A stretch of DNA of 64,000 nt from CAWHYG01 sp963833505 (GCA_963833505.1 CAWHYG010000007.1:1426001-1490000), one strand, 5' to 3'. Shown: positions 36,760 to 47,204, numbered from the stretch's first letter. Notes: generated from the sequence alone by a model not told the origin. Translations and numbers: made by a program.

Positions 36760-37281
36760 ATGACGGTCATGCGGTTCGACGGCCACGCACCCAGGATCGG
36801 CCGCGGAACCTGGATCCATCCCTCCGCGGACGTCTTCGGCAACGTCGAGATCGGCGAGGAATGCTGGATCGGCCCGGGGGCGCGGATCCGCGGTGACTAC
36901 GGGCGGATCGTGATCGGCCACCGCACCAGCGTGGAGGACAACTGCGTCATCCACGCGCGCCCGGGAGAAGAGACCACGATCGGCGACTGGGTGACCGTCG
37001 GCCACGGCGCGATCGTCCATAACGCCACGATCCGGGACTGGGCCGTGCTGGGCATGGGCAGCATCGTCTCCGACTGGGCCGAAGTCGGAGTCTGGGCCGT
37101 CGTCGGCGAAGGAGCCGTGGTCAAGCAGAACGGACGCGTGCCGGACGGACGGATCGCGGTCGGGATTCCGGCCCGGCTGTTGGAGAAGACGGTCGACGAG
37201 GCGTACAAGGCCGAATGGAGTCGGTTCAAGGCGATCTACGTCGATCTGGCCGGCCGCTATCCGTCGTCCCTGGCGCCTTGA
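36760..37281 (+). CDS. gamma-carbonic anhydrase family protein
   Basis: A 173-aa left-handed beta-helix protein of the YrdA/PaaY/gamma-carbonic-anhydrase group. The three zinc histidines are in DNCVIHARPG and VTVGHGAIVHNA. Hexapeptide repeats fill residues 10-140, and a C-terminal helix (AYKAEWSRFKAIY) follows. The trimeric enzyme may hydrate CO2 or hydrolyse thioesters. ATG 36760 has GAGGTG nearby. Its position 72 nt after the barrel gene may be coincidental. Confidence 0.88.
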   Translation: MTVMRFDGHAPRIGRGTWIHPSADVFGNVEIGEECWIGPGARIRGDYGRIVIGHRTSVEDNCVIHARPGEETTIGDWVTVGHGAIVHNATIRDWAVLGMGSIVSDWAEVGVWAVVGEGAVVKQNGRVPDGRIAVGIPARLLEKTVDEAYKAEWSRFKAIYVDLAGRYPSSLAP

Positions 37282-37375
37282 TCGATCCCCGGCTGCCGGC
37301 TGCCATCTGCGGTCGACAACGGCCGGGACTCCCGTGTCGATCCGTCCCCGTCGCGGCTTGTTGCTGCCACTAGTT

Positions 37376-37520
37376 CCGATCGCCGGTTCGGTCCGCCGTC
37401 TCTAATCCAGGGCACCCGCCTCTCGATCCGTTCTCTGATCGACCGCCGGACTGGTCTGCCTTCCCTGGTCGAGCGCAGCCGTCGATCGACCCGTTCTTCG
37501 ATCGATCGCCAACCCGTTCC
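37376..37520. repeat. degenerate 63-bp tandem repeat in intergenic DNA
   Basis: Between the carbonic anhydrase and cytochrome lipoprotein genes, two adjacent segments of about 63 bp align well: both contain a GATCGA-rich core, AGAACGG and GGCAGACC/GGCGGACC blocks when read on the minus strand. A minus-strand frame through it encodes similar 21-residue units, but no start or family supports a gene. The rest of the 37282-37596 gap holds nothing recognisable. Confidence 0.5.
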
Positions 37521-37596
37521 GCTGTCTCTGCTCGAGCGAGAGGCGCCCTGGCGCGGGGGATCGGGGGATCCAAGCGGCTCAGGTGCAGGCGTTCGA

Positions 37597-39261
37597 TCAG
37601 TTGTTCCTCGCGCCCTGATCGATCCAGTCGGCGACGTTCTGAACGATCGAGTCCGCCACCGCCGTTCCCAGGTACGGCATGCGCACCCCCACCGGCGGAT
37701 TCGCGAGGGCGATCTTCTCCCAAAGCAGGCTGCTCGAGCTTCGCCGCCGCACCACGACCGGTCCGTGGACGGACTTGCCGACCATGAGGCTGTCGTAGGA
37801 GGTCAGGTCAAGGCCTTCGAGGCCCCCCTGTCTGCCTCCGATGTGGCAGCCGGTGCAACCGTAGTTGGGATTGTTGAAGAGCCCGGTCAGGATCTCGGCC
37901 TGGAACCGGATCAGCCGGGGCGCCCAGTGGAACGTCGCGGTGTTGCTCGAGCCCGCGGCGTTCTGCACCTGCACCGTGCCGGAGTCCGAGCCGGCCGGGC
38001 TCGTCACGATGATCTGGCCATCGGCCCACGACAGCACCGAAGCCTCGCGGGGCTGGCCGCCGGACTCCGTGAAGAAGACGTGGCCGCCCCCCTGCGCGGA
38101 TCCAAACGCGCTGCCGAGGACGCGAACGCTGTCTCCCGCCACCGTGCGAGCCGGCAGAAGCGAAGCGATGGCCGGCGCCGGACTCGGCACGAAGATGGTG
38201 AAGTCGGCGTCGGACTCGTCCGAGCCCTGTCTCTGGCCGTCCGAGGCGATCACCCGGACCCGGGCGTGGACGGTCGCGACGTTCGGGACCGTCCAGGCGA
38301 AGCTGCCCGCGTTCGGCTGACCGGAAGCGATGTCCGTCCACGTCGATCCTGAGTCGGTAGAGTACTGGATCTCGAGAGCGAGTGTCGGGGGCGGATCAGC
38401 CGCTTCGGACGCCGTGTATTGAATCGTCTGGTCTGATCCGACCGCCCACCGTTCGCCTCCGTTCGGCACGACGACCGTGACGAGCGGGACCGGCGGCGCC
38501 GCCGACCCCTGCGGCGCTCCCTGATCGATCCAGTCGGCGATGATCTGGATCTGATCGGAGGCGAGATAGGGGCCGCCCTGGGGCATGCGGACGCCGATGC
38601 CCGGATTGTCCAGCGCCACCTTCTTCCACAGCAGGCTCACAGCGCTGTGCCGCGGCACGATCACCGCGCCGTCGTTGCCGCCCTTCAGGGCGCCGGCCAG
38701 AGTGGTCAGATCCAGGCCGCCGGTCGGCGCGGGACTGGTGTGACAGACGGTGCAATGAGTCTGGAAGATGGTGGCCATGTCACCGACATAGGTGCGCAGC
38801 GCCGGGGCGAGATCAAAGGCGATTCCGTTGCTGGTCTGCCCGTTCTTCATGACCTTGACCTCGCCCGAAGTCGCATTCTGGGGAACCAGGACGCGGATGC
38901 TCGTCCCGGTCCAACTGGTCACCTGCGCCGCGACCCCCTGTCCGCCCGGCCCCGCGAAGACGACGGTGGCGCTGTCCGGCGCGGGGCCAAAACCCGTGCC
39001 CACGATCTGGACGGTATCCGGATAGAGCGTGCGGGCCGGCACCAGCGCGGAGAGAACGAGGTCGCCGCCCGGCGCCGAGGGCTTCGGACTCTTCCCGGAG
39101 TCGGTACAGCCCGGAAGCAGAATCGGGACCAGCAGAAGGCACAAGAACAGAAGAGGGACCGGCAACACAGACCAGAGCCGGAACCGGAGAAGCCGGATCG
39201 GAGTCCGGATCAACGTGAGAGGCCGGACCCGGAATACACGCGCTCGCTCGTCGCGCACCAC
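37597..39261 (-). CDS. lipoprotein with two c-type heme motifs and IPT/TIG domains
   Basis: A 554-aa lipoprotein: the basic n-region and hydrophobic stretch end in a lipobox LLPGC near residue 52. An IPT/TIG-like domain (LVPARTLYPDTVQIVGTGFG) is followed by a first heme site CTVCH, a Fn3/Ig-like region, a second IPT/TIG domain (LLPARTVAGDSVRVLG) and a second heme site CTGCH. Each heme region ends in IADWIDQGA or VADWIDQGA, as in planctomycete-type PSCyt1 cytochrome domains. It is probably a surface or periplasmic electron-transfer protein. GTG 39261 and GTG 39258 both suit the upstream GGAGG. Confidence 0.82.
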   Translation of the reverse strand: MVRDERARVFRVRPLTLIRTPIRLLRFRLWSVLPVPLLFLCLLLVPILLPGCTDSGKSPKPSAPGGDLVLSALVPARTLYPDTVQIVGTGFGPAPDSATVVFAGPGGQGVAAQVTSWTGTSIRVLVPQNATSGEVKVMKNGQTSNGIAFDLAPALRTYVGDMATIFQTHCTVCHTSPAPTGGLDLTTLAGALKGGNDGAVIVPRHSAVSLLWKKVALDNPGIGVRMPQGGPYLASDQIQIIADWIDQGAPQGSAAPPVPLVTVVVPNGGERWAVGSDQTIQYTASEAADPPPTLALEIQYSTDSGSTWTDIASGQPNAGSFAWTVPNVATVHARVRVIASDGQRQGSDESDADFTIFVPSPAPAIASLLPARTVAGDSVRVLGSAFGSAQGGGHVFFTESGGQPREASVLSWADGQIIVTSPAGSDSGTVQVQNAAGSSNTATFHWAPRLIRFQAEILTGLFNNPNYGCTGCHIGGRQGGLEGLDLTSYDSLMVGKSVHGPVVVRRRSSSSLLWEKIALANPPVGVRMPYLGTAVADSIVQNVADWIDQGARNN

Positions 39262-39490
39262 GGCACCTCCTGAGATGGTTCTTCCATTCGTGACCCTCCG
39301 GTTGGATGCCGGACCGCTCGCAACCAGCGGGGCGCATCTGATATCCTGTTCCGTTTCGCCGAAGATCGGTGCCGGTCCTCCGGAACAGGTTCCTTCCCGT
39401 CTTTTGCCCGAACCGGCGGGCCGGAATCAGACCGTGAACCCGGACCGGCGCGAGGTTCCATCCTCATCCGGTCGCCGCACAGGAGGCTTC

Positions 39491-41161
39491 ATGTCCCCCA
39501 TCGAAGGTTCCACGGATCGCTCCGCCGGCCGCATCGGTTCGACCTCAACGTCCCGCGATTCAACCTGGACGTCCCGATGCTCAACCGCGGCGTCCCGTTG
39601 CTCAACCGCGGCATCCCGCCGCTCAGCCTCGGCGCCCCGGTGCTCAACCTGGACCTTCCGCGGCCAGCGGTTTCGTCCGTTCTCTCCGGCGCTCGCGCTG
39701 GCGCTTCTGGCCTTGATCCGGCCCCTCTCGATGTCGGTGGCTTCCGCCGCCACGACTGTGCAGGTCGCCTCGGCGCTGCCCTATCCCGTCTTCGCAACGT
39801 CGCCTCCCGGGGACAGCCGCCTCTTCATCGTCGAGCAACAGGGCACCATCCGGATCCTCGAAAACGGGCACCTTCTGGCGGCGCCGTTTCTCGACATCCA
39901 CTCCCTGGTGCCGGTCATCTCGGATGACGACGAGCGCGGGTTGCTCGGCCTGGCGTTCGACCCGAATTACGCTCAATCAGGATATTTCTATCTGGACTAT
40001 GCGAACGTGTCCAGCAACACCGTGATCGCCCGATATCGCGTGTCTCAATCCAATCCCAACCTCGCGGATCCCGCCTCGGCCGAGATCGTACTGACCATCC
40101 AGCAGCCTTTCACGAATCACAAGGGGGGCAACCTCGCCTTCAATCCGACGGACGGAGACCTCTATATCGGCATGGGAGACGGAGGCAGCGAAGGCGATCC
40201 GAACAACATGGGCCAGGACACCCAGGTGCTCCTCGGCAAGATGCTGCGCATCGACGTGCGGGCGGACAGCGGCTACGTCGTACCGCCGACCAATCCCTTC
40301 GTGGGCGACCGCGCCTATCGCCCGGAGATCTGGGCCCTGGGCATGCGCAATCCGTATCGGTGGAGCTTCGACCGGCTGACCCAGGATCTCTGGATCGCCG
40401 ACGTGGGTCAGGACAACTACGAGGAGATCGATTTCCAGCCGGCGGCCAGCGGCGGCGGCCAGAACTACGGCTGGCGTCTGATGGAGGGCTTCCACTGCTA
40501 CAACCCGCCGACCGGGTGCGATCCCGAATCCACGCTGACCCTGCCGATCTACGCATACGACCACAGCCAGGGCCGCTGTGCCATCACTGGAGGCTACGTC
40601 TATCGCGGAACGGCCGTTCCCGAGTTCCAGGGGGACTATTTCTTCGCCGATTTCTGCTCGGCGCACATCTGGACCCTGCAGTACGACGGCCATCAGGTCA
40701 CGAACGTGGTCGACCGGACGACCGAGCTGGCTCCCGGGGGAAACCAGTCGATTACGACGATCGCCGGATTCGGCCAGGATGGGGACGGCGAGCTCTACCT
40801 CGTGGACCGGGGCTCGGGAACGGACGGAGCCGTCTACAAGATCGTTCCGTCGCCCGACTCCGCGCCGGAACCTCCGGCGACCCCGGGAGACCTCGACCTC
40901 ATGGTCGGCCCGAATCCCTCTTCGGGAACCATGCAGTTCAGGGTCCAATCGCATCTTTCCGGAAAGCTCGAGCTCAGGATCTGCGACCTCTCGGGGCGCA
41001 CGATCCGCCTGCTCTCGGCCGGGGATGTCGGCGGCGGCAGCCATGAATTCTCCTGGGACGGCGCCGACCGGTCCGGTCGAGCCGTGCCCGCCGGAGTCTA
41101 CTTTCTGAGGGCCACCCTCGACGGAAAAACCATCGTCCGGCCGTTGGCGATCAGCCGCTGA
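39491..41161 (+). CDS. secreted PQQ-dependent sugar dehydrogenase-like protein with FlgD-type CTD
   Basis: A 556-aa protein of the glucose/sorbosone dehydrogenase (YliI/soluble GDH) beta-propeller family: SRLFIVEQQGTIRIL, DERGLLGLAFDPNY, GGNLAFNPTDGDLYIGMGDGG, GMRNPYRWSFDR and IADVGQDNYEEID. The last 90 residues are a FlgD-like Ig domain (GRAVPAGVYFLRA). An AGGAGG site 5 nt upstream supports ATG 39491. That start places about 55 residues of Ser/Thr/Arg/Cys-rich 7-residue repeats before the hydrophobic signal (FSPALALALLALIRPLSMSVASA), an odd n-region. It is exported and probably oxidises sugars or aldoses with PQQ. Confidence 0.85.
   Translation: MSPIEGSTDRSAGRIGSTSTSRDSTWTSRCSTAASRCSTAASRRSASAPRCSTWTFRGQRFRPFSPALALALLALIRPLSMSVASAATTVQVASALPYPVFATSPPGDSRLFIVEQQGTIRILENGHLLAAPFLDIHSLVPVISDDDERGLLGLAFDPNYAQSGYFYLDYANVSSNTVIARYRVSQSNPNLADPASAEIVLTIQQPFTNHKGGNLAFNPTDGDLYIGMGDGGSEGDPNNMGQDTQVLLGKMLRIDVRADSGYVVPPTNPFVGDRAYRPEIWALGMRNPYRWSFDRLTQDLWIADVGQDNYEEIDFQPAASGGGQNYGWRLMEGFHCYNPPTGCDPESTLTLPIYAYDHSQGRCAITGGYVYRGTAVPEFQGDYFFADFCSAHIWTLQYDGHQVTNVVDRTTELAPGGNQSITTIAGFGQDGDGELYLVDRGSGTDGAVYKIVPSPDSAPEPPATPGDLDLMVGPNPSSGTMQFRVQSHLSGKLELRICDLSGRTIRLLSAGDVGGGSHEFSWDGADRSGRAVPAGVYFLRATLDGKTIVRPLAISR
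39538..39663 (+). repeat. six 21-bp tandem units inside the N-terminal coding region of the sugar dehydrogenase
   Basis: Six contiguous 21-bp units begin at 39538, most starting TTCAACC, CTCAACC or similar. In the gene's frame they encode STWTSRC- and STAASRC-like heptads; in another frame they read as hydrophobic LNRGVPL-type heptads. They lie entirely upstream of the predicted signal-peptide core. Confidence 0.75.
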
Positions 41162-41326
41162 CCGGACCTTTCCGCCGATCACACGGCGCGGATCCGCGGT
41201 TTCGACCGAGGACGGGACGGTCATCCTCTCGGCGACGCCGTCGCGGGCGCCCTTGCGCCTCGCAGGTCTTTGGGGTAGACCTTTCCGGTTGTGTCCGGAG
41301 TCGAGGGCCGAGGAGATGCCGCCTCC

Positions 41327-44141
41327 ATGCCGAAGTATCTGGTCATCGTAGAGTCGCCGACCAAGGCCAGGACCTTGAAGCGGTTCCTGGGCCGTGACTA
41401 CGTCATCGGCTCGAGCGTCGGCCACATCCGTGATCTGCCGGCGAGCGCGGCGGAGATTCCGGAAGCGCTGAAGAAAGAGCCCTGGGCGCGGCTCGGGGTC
41501 AACGTGGACAAGGACTTCGAGCCCCTCTACGTGATCCATGGGGAGAAGCGGAAGAACATCCAGGAGCTGAGGGCCCTCCTCAAGGAATCATCGGAGCTCT
41601 TCCTGGCGACCGACGAGGACCGCGAAGGGGAGGCCATCAGCTGGCACCTGCTCGAGGTGCTGAAGCCGAAGATTCCGGTGCACCGGATGGTCTTTCATGA
41701 GATCACCCGCGAGGCGATCCTCGAGTCTCTTGAGGACACCCGGGACGTCGACCTCCATTCTGGTCAACGCCCAGGAAGCGCGGAGGATCATCGACCGGCT
41801 CTACGGCTACGAAGTGTCTCCCATTCTCTGGCGGAAGATCGCGCCCCGCCTGTCCGCCGGCCGGGTGCAGAGCGTCGCCATCCGGATGCTGGTCGAGCGG
41901 GAACGCGCGCGCATGCGCTTCCGCGCCGCTCATTACTGGGACCTCGCCGGGCTGTTCCGCACCGAAGCGAACGCGACCTTCCCCGCCCGCCTCACCACGC
42001 TGAGCGGAAGCCGTCTGGCCGGAGGCAAGGATTTCGATCCCGACACCGGGCAGCTCAAAAACGGCGCGCTGGTGCTGGACGAAGCCGGGGCCCGCCGGCT
42101 CGCGTCCGAGCTGACGGACCGGACCTTCCGGGTGCTTTCGGCCGAGGAACGGCCGTATTCGCAGTCGCCCCCCGCGCCTTTCACCACCTCGACCCTGCAG
42201 CAGGAGGGAGGTCGCAAGCTCCGCTTCGACGCCAAGCGGACCATGCGCGCGGCCCAGCGGCTCTACGAGAACGGGCGCATCAGCTACATGAGGACCGACT
42301 CCGTCGTCCTCTCCACCGAGGCTTTGACCGCGGCGCGAGCGTCGGTCCGGCAGCTCTTCGGGGCCGAATTCCTCACCGGGGAGCCGCGGTTATACAGCGG
42401 GAAGGTGAAGAACGCGCAGGAGGCCCACGAAGCCATCCGGCCGGCGGGAAGCGACTGGCCGACGCCGGCTGCGCTGGCCGGTGAACTCGGACCGGACGAG
42501 CTGAAGGTCTACGAGCTGATCTGGATGCGCACCCTGGCGTCGCAGATGAAGGACGCGCGCGGCCGGCGGCTGGCCGTGCGGCTCTCCGCGGAGACCGGCA
42601 GCGGCGAAGCGGTCTTCCAGGCGAACGGCACCGCCATCGACTTTCCCGGATTTCTCCGAGCTTACGTCGAGGGATCGGACGATCCCGAAGCCGCCCTGGC
42701 CGACCGCGAGACCCTCCTGCCTCCTCTTCGACCCGGCGATCCGGTCCGGGCGGTTGCGATCACTCCCGAGGACCACGTCACGCAGCCCCCCCCGCGGCTC
42801 ACCGAGGCGTCCCTGATCAAGGCGCTGGAAGAGTCCGGCATCGGCCGCCCCAGCACCTACGCTTCGATCATCGACACGATCCAGAGGCGCGAATACACCT
42901 TCAAGAAAGGGCCGGCCCTGGTGCCGACCTTCACCGCCTTCGCCGTCGTCGACCTGATGCGGCAGCACCTGACCGATCTGATCGACTACGAGTTCACGGC
43001 CCGGATGGAGGACCGGCTCGACGCGATCGCCCGCGGCGAATCGGATCGCCTGCCGTACCTGAAGGAGTTCTACTTCGGAGACGGCAGCCCCGGTCTGCGC
43101 CCGCTGCTCGACCGGAAGGGGAAGGACATCGATCCGCGCGAAGCCTGCACGATTCCGCTGGGCCAGGATGCGCAGGGCCGGGCGATCGTCGTGCGCGTCG
43201 GGCGCTACGGGCCGTATCTCCAGCGCGGGGAAGAGACGGCGCCCATTCCCGACGGAACGTGTCCGGATGAGCTTTCGCTGCCGGCGGCCGAAGAGATGAT
43301 CGCGCGCGGCGTCCAGGGGCCGCAGTCCCTGGGGAACGATCCCGGGACCGGAAAGCCGGTCTTCGTGCGCACCGGGCGCTTCGGACCCTATGTCCAGCTC
43401 GGGGAGGCGGGATCCGGCAAGACCGAGAAACCGAAGATGGTCTCGCTCCTGCCCGGAATGACCCCGGAAGCGACTTCGCTCGAGACGGCTCTCCGGCTTC
43501 TGCAGCTCCCCCGCTCTCTGGGAGCCGACGCGGAGGGCCGCGAGGTCATGGCCCATTACGGCCGATACGGCGCCTACGTCAAACGCGGAGACGAGACCCG
43601 CAGCCTGACGCCGGAAGACAACGTGCTCGAGGTCACGCTGGATCGGGCGCTCGAGCTTCTCGCGGAGGAGAAACGCGGGAGAGGCTTCCGGACTGCCGCC
43701 GAACCGATCCTGACCTTTGGGGCGGCGCTGGACGGAAAGGACCTGCGCTTGATGAAGGGACGCTACGGTCCCTACGTGACGGACGGCGAGACCAACGCAT
43801 CGCTTCCGCGGGATCTGATCGACCCGGCGGCCCTGACTGCGGACCAGGCGCGCCAGCTCATCCTCGACCGGAGGGAGCGCGGTCCCGCGCGTCCGCGCCG
43901 GCGCCGGGCCGCCGGTCCTCGATCGACCGGCGCTCCGCGGAAGCGCGCGGCGGCGAGCCCGGGCCGGAAATCGGGATCCGCTGCTTCGGCCCGGAAGGCC
44001 GCGTCCGTCAAGCCGACCGGGAAGACCCGATCCACCGCTTCGGCCGGAAGGTCGCCGGCGGCGGAGTCGACCCGGAAGGCCGCCGGCAACGCTGCCCCCA
44101 AGGCGACGGTTCGACGAAGCGCAACCCCGACGCGGAAGTGA
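41327..44141 (+). CDS. topA: DNA topoisomerase I, with a one-base frameshift
   Basis: About 937 codons. The Toprim domain starts PKYLVIVESPTKARTLKRF with acidic residues in ATDEDREGEAISW; the catalytic tyrosine lies in RISYMRTDSVVLS; C-terminal repeat domains (VGRYGPYLQRGEE, TGRFGPYVQLGEA, MAHYGRYGAYVKRGDE, KGRYGPYVTDGE) and a basic Lys/Arg/Ala tail follow. The frame breaks at about 41758-41760, between TRDVDL and LVNAQEARRIIDRLYGYE: one extra base, probably a doubled T. Because topA is normally essential, a sequence error is more likely than inactivation. ATG 41327 was chosen from the conserved N-terminus. Confidence 0.9.
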
Positions 44142-44250
44142 GCCGGACCGGAAGCAGTCTCGTCTCGGCGCCTGGAGACGCGGGGGCCGGCTGAATCAAT
44201 CGTCAGGTCCGTGACCGGGCTTCCGAGGGACGATCGCCGCAGCTCTCAGC

Positions 44251-45912
44251 TCATTCCGGATCTGCGTTCGCTTCCCGCAACCGGCCGAAGGTGCGGGTGA
44301 GAAGGCGCAGGCGGGCCGTGACTTCCTGATCAAGCGCGTCGGGCCGTAGCCGCCAGCTCCAGTTCCCCTCCGCGCGTGAAGGGAAGTTCATCCGGGCCCA
44401 CGAATCCAGTCCGAGCGCATCCTGGGCCTGGATGACGGCGAGCCGGGCCACAGACGAGAACGCCAGACGGATCATCTCCCAGTGGATCTCCAGCCGCTCG
44501 ATCCCTCCCGGAATCCGGTTCTCTTCGAGCCCCAAATACCGGAGCAGGAAGTCCAGCTCGGTTTCGGCGGCCTTTCGATCGGCCGGATCGGTCGCGTCCG
44601 GCGGGACCGGCGAACGTGGCCCGGCGAGGCGTCCCGCTCGATTCAAGAGCTCGCGATACCAGCCCACCACGGTGTCGTTGTCGTGCGTGCCGGGATAGAC
44701 CACCAGGTCGGGCTCATGGCGATGGGGCAGGTGGTTGTTGTGCGGCCCGCTCCCGAAGGCGAACTGCAGCACGCGCATGCCGGGCAGACCGAACTGCCGG
44801 CGCAAGGTCACGACGTCCTCGGCCACCGCGCCGAGATCCTCCGCGATGATGCCGACGCGCCCGAACTCCGCCACCGCCGCGTTCAGGAAATCCTCGCCCG
44901 GGCCGGGCATCCAGCGCCCCTCGACGGCCGTGGGCGAGGCGGCCGGAATCTCCCAGTAGCGCCGGAATCCGATGAAGTGGTCGAGGCGCACGAGGTCCGA
45001 GAGGCTGAAGGTCCGCCGGAGCCGCGCCAGCCACCACGCGTATCCGTCCTCCTTCAGAACCTCCCAGCGGTAGAGCGGATGTCCCCAACGCTGGCCGGTC
45101 CGGCTGAAGTAGTCGGGCGGCACTCCCGCGACGACGGTGGGATTTCCGGCGTCGTCGAGGTGGAACAGCTCGGGGCGCGACCAGACGTCGGCGCTCTCGT
45201 GCGCCACGAAGATCGGAATGTCGCCGATGAGCCCGATTCCCCGCTCGCGGCACCGGTCGCGCATTGCGCGCCACTGCCGGTCGGCTTCGTACTGGCACCA
45301 GGAGATCCGCCGGATGGCGGCGCCCAGATCGTCGCGGGCGCGGGCCAGCGCTTCCGGATCGCGATGCGCGAGACCCGCCTCCCACCGCGTCCAGGAGAGG
45401 TCACCGGATCGCTCCTTGAGCGCCCGGAACAGCGCGTAATCCGGCAGCCACGCCCCCTGCTCCGCGCAGAAGGCCTCGAAGGCTCCCTGTTCCTCGTGAC
45501 CGGCGCCGTGGAAGAACGCCTCCGCGGCCTTCTCGAGAGCCAGATCGCGGAATGCGCCGCTCTCGGCGAAGAGGGCCCGCTCGGTCACGGCGGGCAGCTC
45601 GGATCTCAGGTCGCGCTCCCCCAAGAGCCCTTGATCGCGCACGGCGAAGAGGTCGATCCAGTGGGGATCGAGCGCGAAAGCGGAGGTGCCCATGTACGGG
45701 CTGTCCCCGAATCCGGGCGGCCCGACCGGGAGCGTCTGCCACCAGGACTGGCCGGCCCGCTCGAGAAAATCGACGAAACGGGCGGCCCCCGCGCCCAGGT
45801 CGCCGGCGCCGAAAGGTCCGGGAAGCGACGGCACGTGCAGGAGCACGCCGCTCCCGCGGCCGGGAAGATCCTGACGAACCACCGGGTAACTTCGGTCCGC
45901 CCCTCCCGTCAC
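44251..45912 (-). CDS. malQ: 4-alpha-glucanotransferase (amylomaltase)
   Basis: A 553-aa GH77 enzyme disproportionating alpha-1,4-glucans. GVLLHVPSLPGPFGAGDLG opens the fold; catalytic acids are visible in LVRLDHFIGFRRYWEIPA (Asp), IAEDLGAVAEDV (Glu) and PGTHDNDTVVGW (Asp). Length is normal for the short bacterial form. GTG 45912 was chosen because GGGAGGG lies 5 nt upstream; GTG 45951 is 13 codons longer with a weaker site. It points towards topA. No other glycogen or maltose gene is nearby. Confidence 0.92.
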   Translation of the reverse strand: MTGGADRSYPVVRQDLPGRGSGVLLHVPSLPGPFGAGDLGAGAARFVDFLERAGQSWWQTLPVGPPGFGDSPYMGTSAFALDPHWIDLFAVRDQGLLGERDLRSELPAVTERALFAESGAFRDLALEKAAEAFFHGAGHEEQGAFEAFCAEQGAWLPDYALFRALKERSGDLSWTRWEAGLAHRDPEALARARDDLGAAIRRISWCQYEADRQWRAMRDRCRERGIGLIGDIPIFVAHESADVWSRPELFHLDDAGNPTVVAGVPPDYFSRTGQRWGHPLYRWEVLKEDGYAWWLARLRRTFSLSDLVRLDHFIGFRRYWEIPAASPTAVEGRWMPGPGEDFLNAAVAEFGRVGIIAEDLGAVAEDVVTLRRQFGLPGMRVLQFAFGSGPHNNHLPHRHEPDLVVYPGTHDNDTVVGWYRELLNRAGRLAGPRSPVPPDATDPADRKAAETELDFLLRYLGLEENRIPGGIERLEIHWEMIRLAFSSVARLAVIQAQDALGLDSWARMNFPSRAEGNWSWRLRPDALDQEVTARLRLLTRTFGRLREANADPE

Positions 45913-46109
45913 TCCGCCCTCCCTGGTTCGAAGCGGCGACACCGGATTCACGATCTTCGCTTCTCAACGCCGCCGAGGCGACGCTTCTTTCATCGGCGGA
46001 TCTCCCCGCCGGAGCCCGCAATGCCTCGTATCGGCAGATCTTCGGGCCCCGCACCGGGTTCGGGCCCCGGGTCGCCCCTTCGCCTCTCGTCGACGGCCGG
46101 AATCTACTC

Positions 46110-46751
46110 CTATCGGACTCTCAGGGAAAAGCCCACTCCGTCGCGGATCGGGAGAAGGCTCGAGAGGAACCGGTCGTCCTCCCACATGAGCCGGATGTAC
46201 TCGGCCACGCCCTGAGTGCTCCGCGCGTTGTCCCCGGCCGCAACCAGGCCGCTCCAGATGAGGTTGTCGATGATCACTGCGCCGCCCGGGCGCACGCGAT
46301 CCCGGATGAGGCCGAAGGCGGACGGGTACTGGTCCTTGTCGATGTCGCAGAAGATGACGTCGAAGGTGCCGGGCGTGCGCTCCAGGATGTCCCTCGCGTC
46401 GCCGACCTGGAAGTCAACCCGATCCGCGACGCCGGCTCTGGACAGGAAGGATCGGGCCAGCTCGGAGTTGGCCGGATCTCCATCCGTGTGCCAGACCTTT
46501 CCACCCGGTCCCGCCCCGCGGGCGAACCAGAGCGTGCTGTAGCCGAAGCCCGAACCCATCTCGAAGATGCGCTTCGCGCCGATCATCATCGCTGTCTGGC
46601 GGCAGAACCGGCCCACTTCGGGGCCGATGATGGGGAAATGCCGTTCCCGGGCCAGGTCGTGCATTTCCTGAAGGATGGGATCCCCCGGGACCTCGGCCCG
46701 CTCGCGAAGCCAGCGGGCCACATCGGGACGAAACACGGGATCATCGGACAC
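46110..46751 (-). CDS. SAM-dependent O-methyltransferase
   Basis: A 213-aa class I methyltransferase of the catechol/caffeoyl-CoA O-methyltransferase-like family. The SAM-binding loop is FEMGSGFGYSTLW; VGDARDIL, FCDIDKDQYP (metal-binding acids) and GGAVIIDNLIWSG follow. GTG 46751 was chosen because AAAGGA precedes it with 6-nt spacing; ATG 46772 lacks a site. It is 197 nt upstream of malQ on the same strand and is probably a separate unit. The substrate is unknown. Confidence 0.85.
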   Translation of the reverse strand: MSDDPVFRPDVARWLRERAEVPGDPILQEMHDLARERHFPIIGPEVGRFCRQTAMMIGAKRIFEMGSGFGYSTLWFARGAGPGGKVWHTDGDPANSELARSFLSRAGVADRVDFQVGDARDILERTPGTFDVIFCDIDKDQYPSAFGLIRDRVRPGGAVIIDNLIWSGLVAAGDNARSTQGVAEYIRLMWEDDRFLSSLLPIRDGVGFSLRVR

Positions 46752-47204
46752 GGGAATTCCTTTCTCCAGCATTCTGGAAACCGCTGGACTTGAAACATCC
46801 AACCTGAAACCGCTCCTGGCCGACCCAAAGCAGCTTCGGAGCCGTCCTTGACCGGAACCTGCTTCGAAGCCGCCCCTGCGCCCGGATCAAACCAGCTTCG
46901 AGTCACAGGTGAACCCAAGCCAATCGCCCTGGTTCTCCGGACGGCTGCGACCGATCGAGGGATGATAACAGAAGCGCGGCGGTCGAGATCGGTTCGCAGG
47001 CCAGGTCACGGTTGCGCCGGGACGCCGATGTGCGGGCCCAGCGCCGGCAGGACTTCCTGGTGTTCAGCGCTGCACCTCGGCCCTCTTCGTATCGGGATCG
47101 GTTCGCAGACCAGCTCCCCGATGTCCCCGGCGCCACCGGATCGAGCTTGACGGAGGGACGGATGAACGGGAGTCGCCAGGAACTTAATAAAATGAAAGTT
47201 AGTA
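46752..47204. other. intergenic region with degenerate short repeats
   Basis: No gene is supported. At about 46790-46930 variants of CAGCTTCGGAGCC/CTGCTTCGAAGCC recur three times at about 40-bp intervals, a weak minisatellite. The right end becomes AT-rich as it approaches the DUF2089 promoter. Confidence 0.4.
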
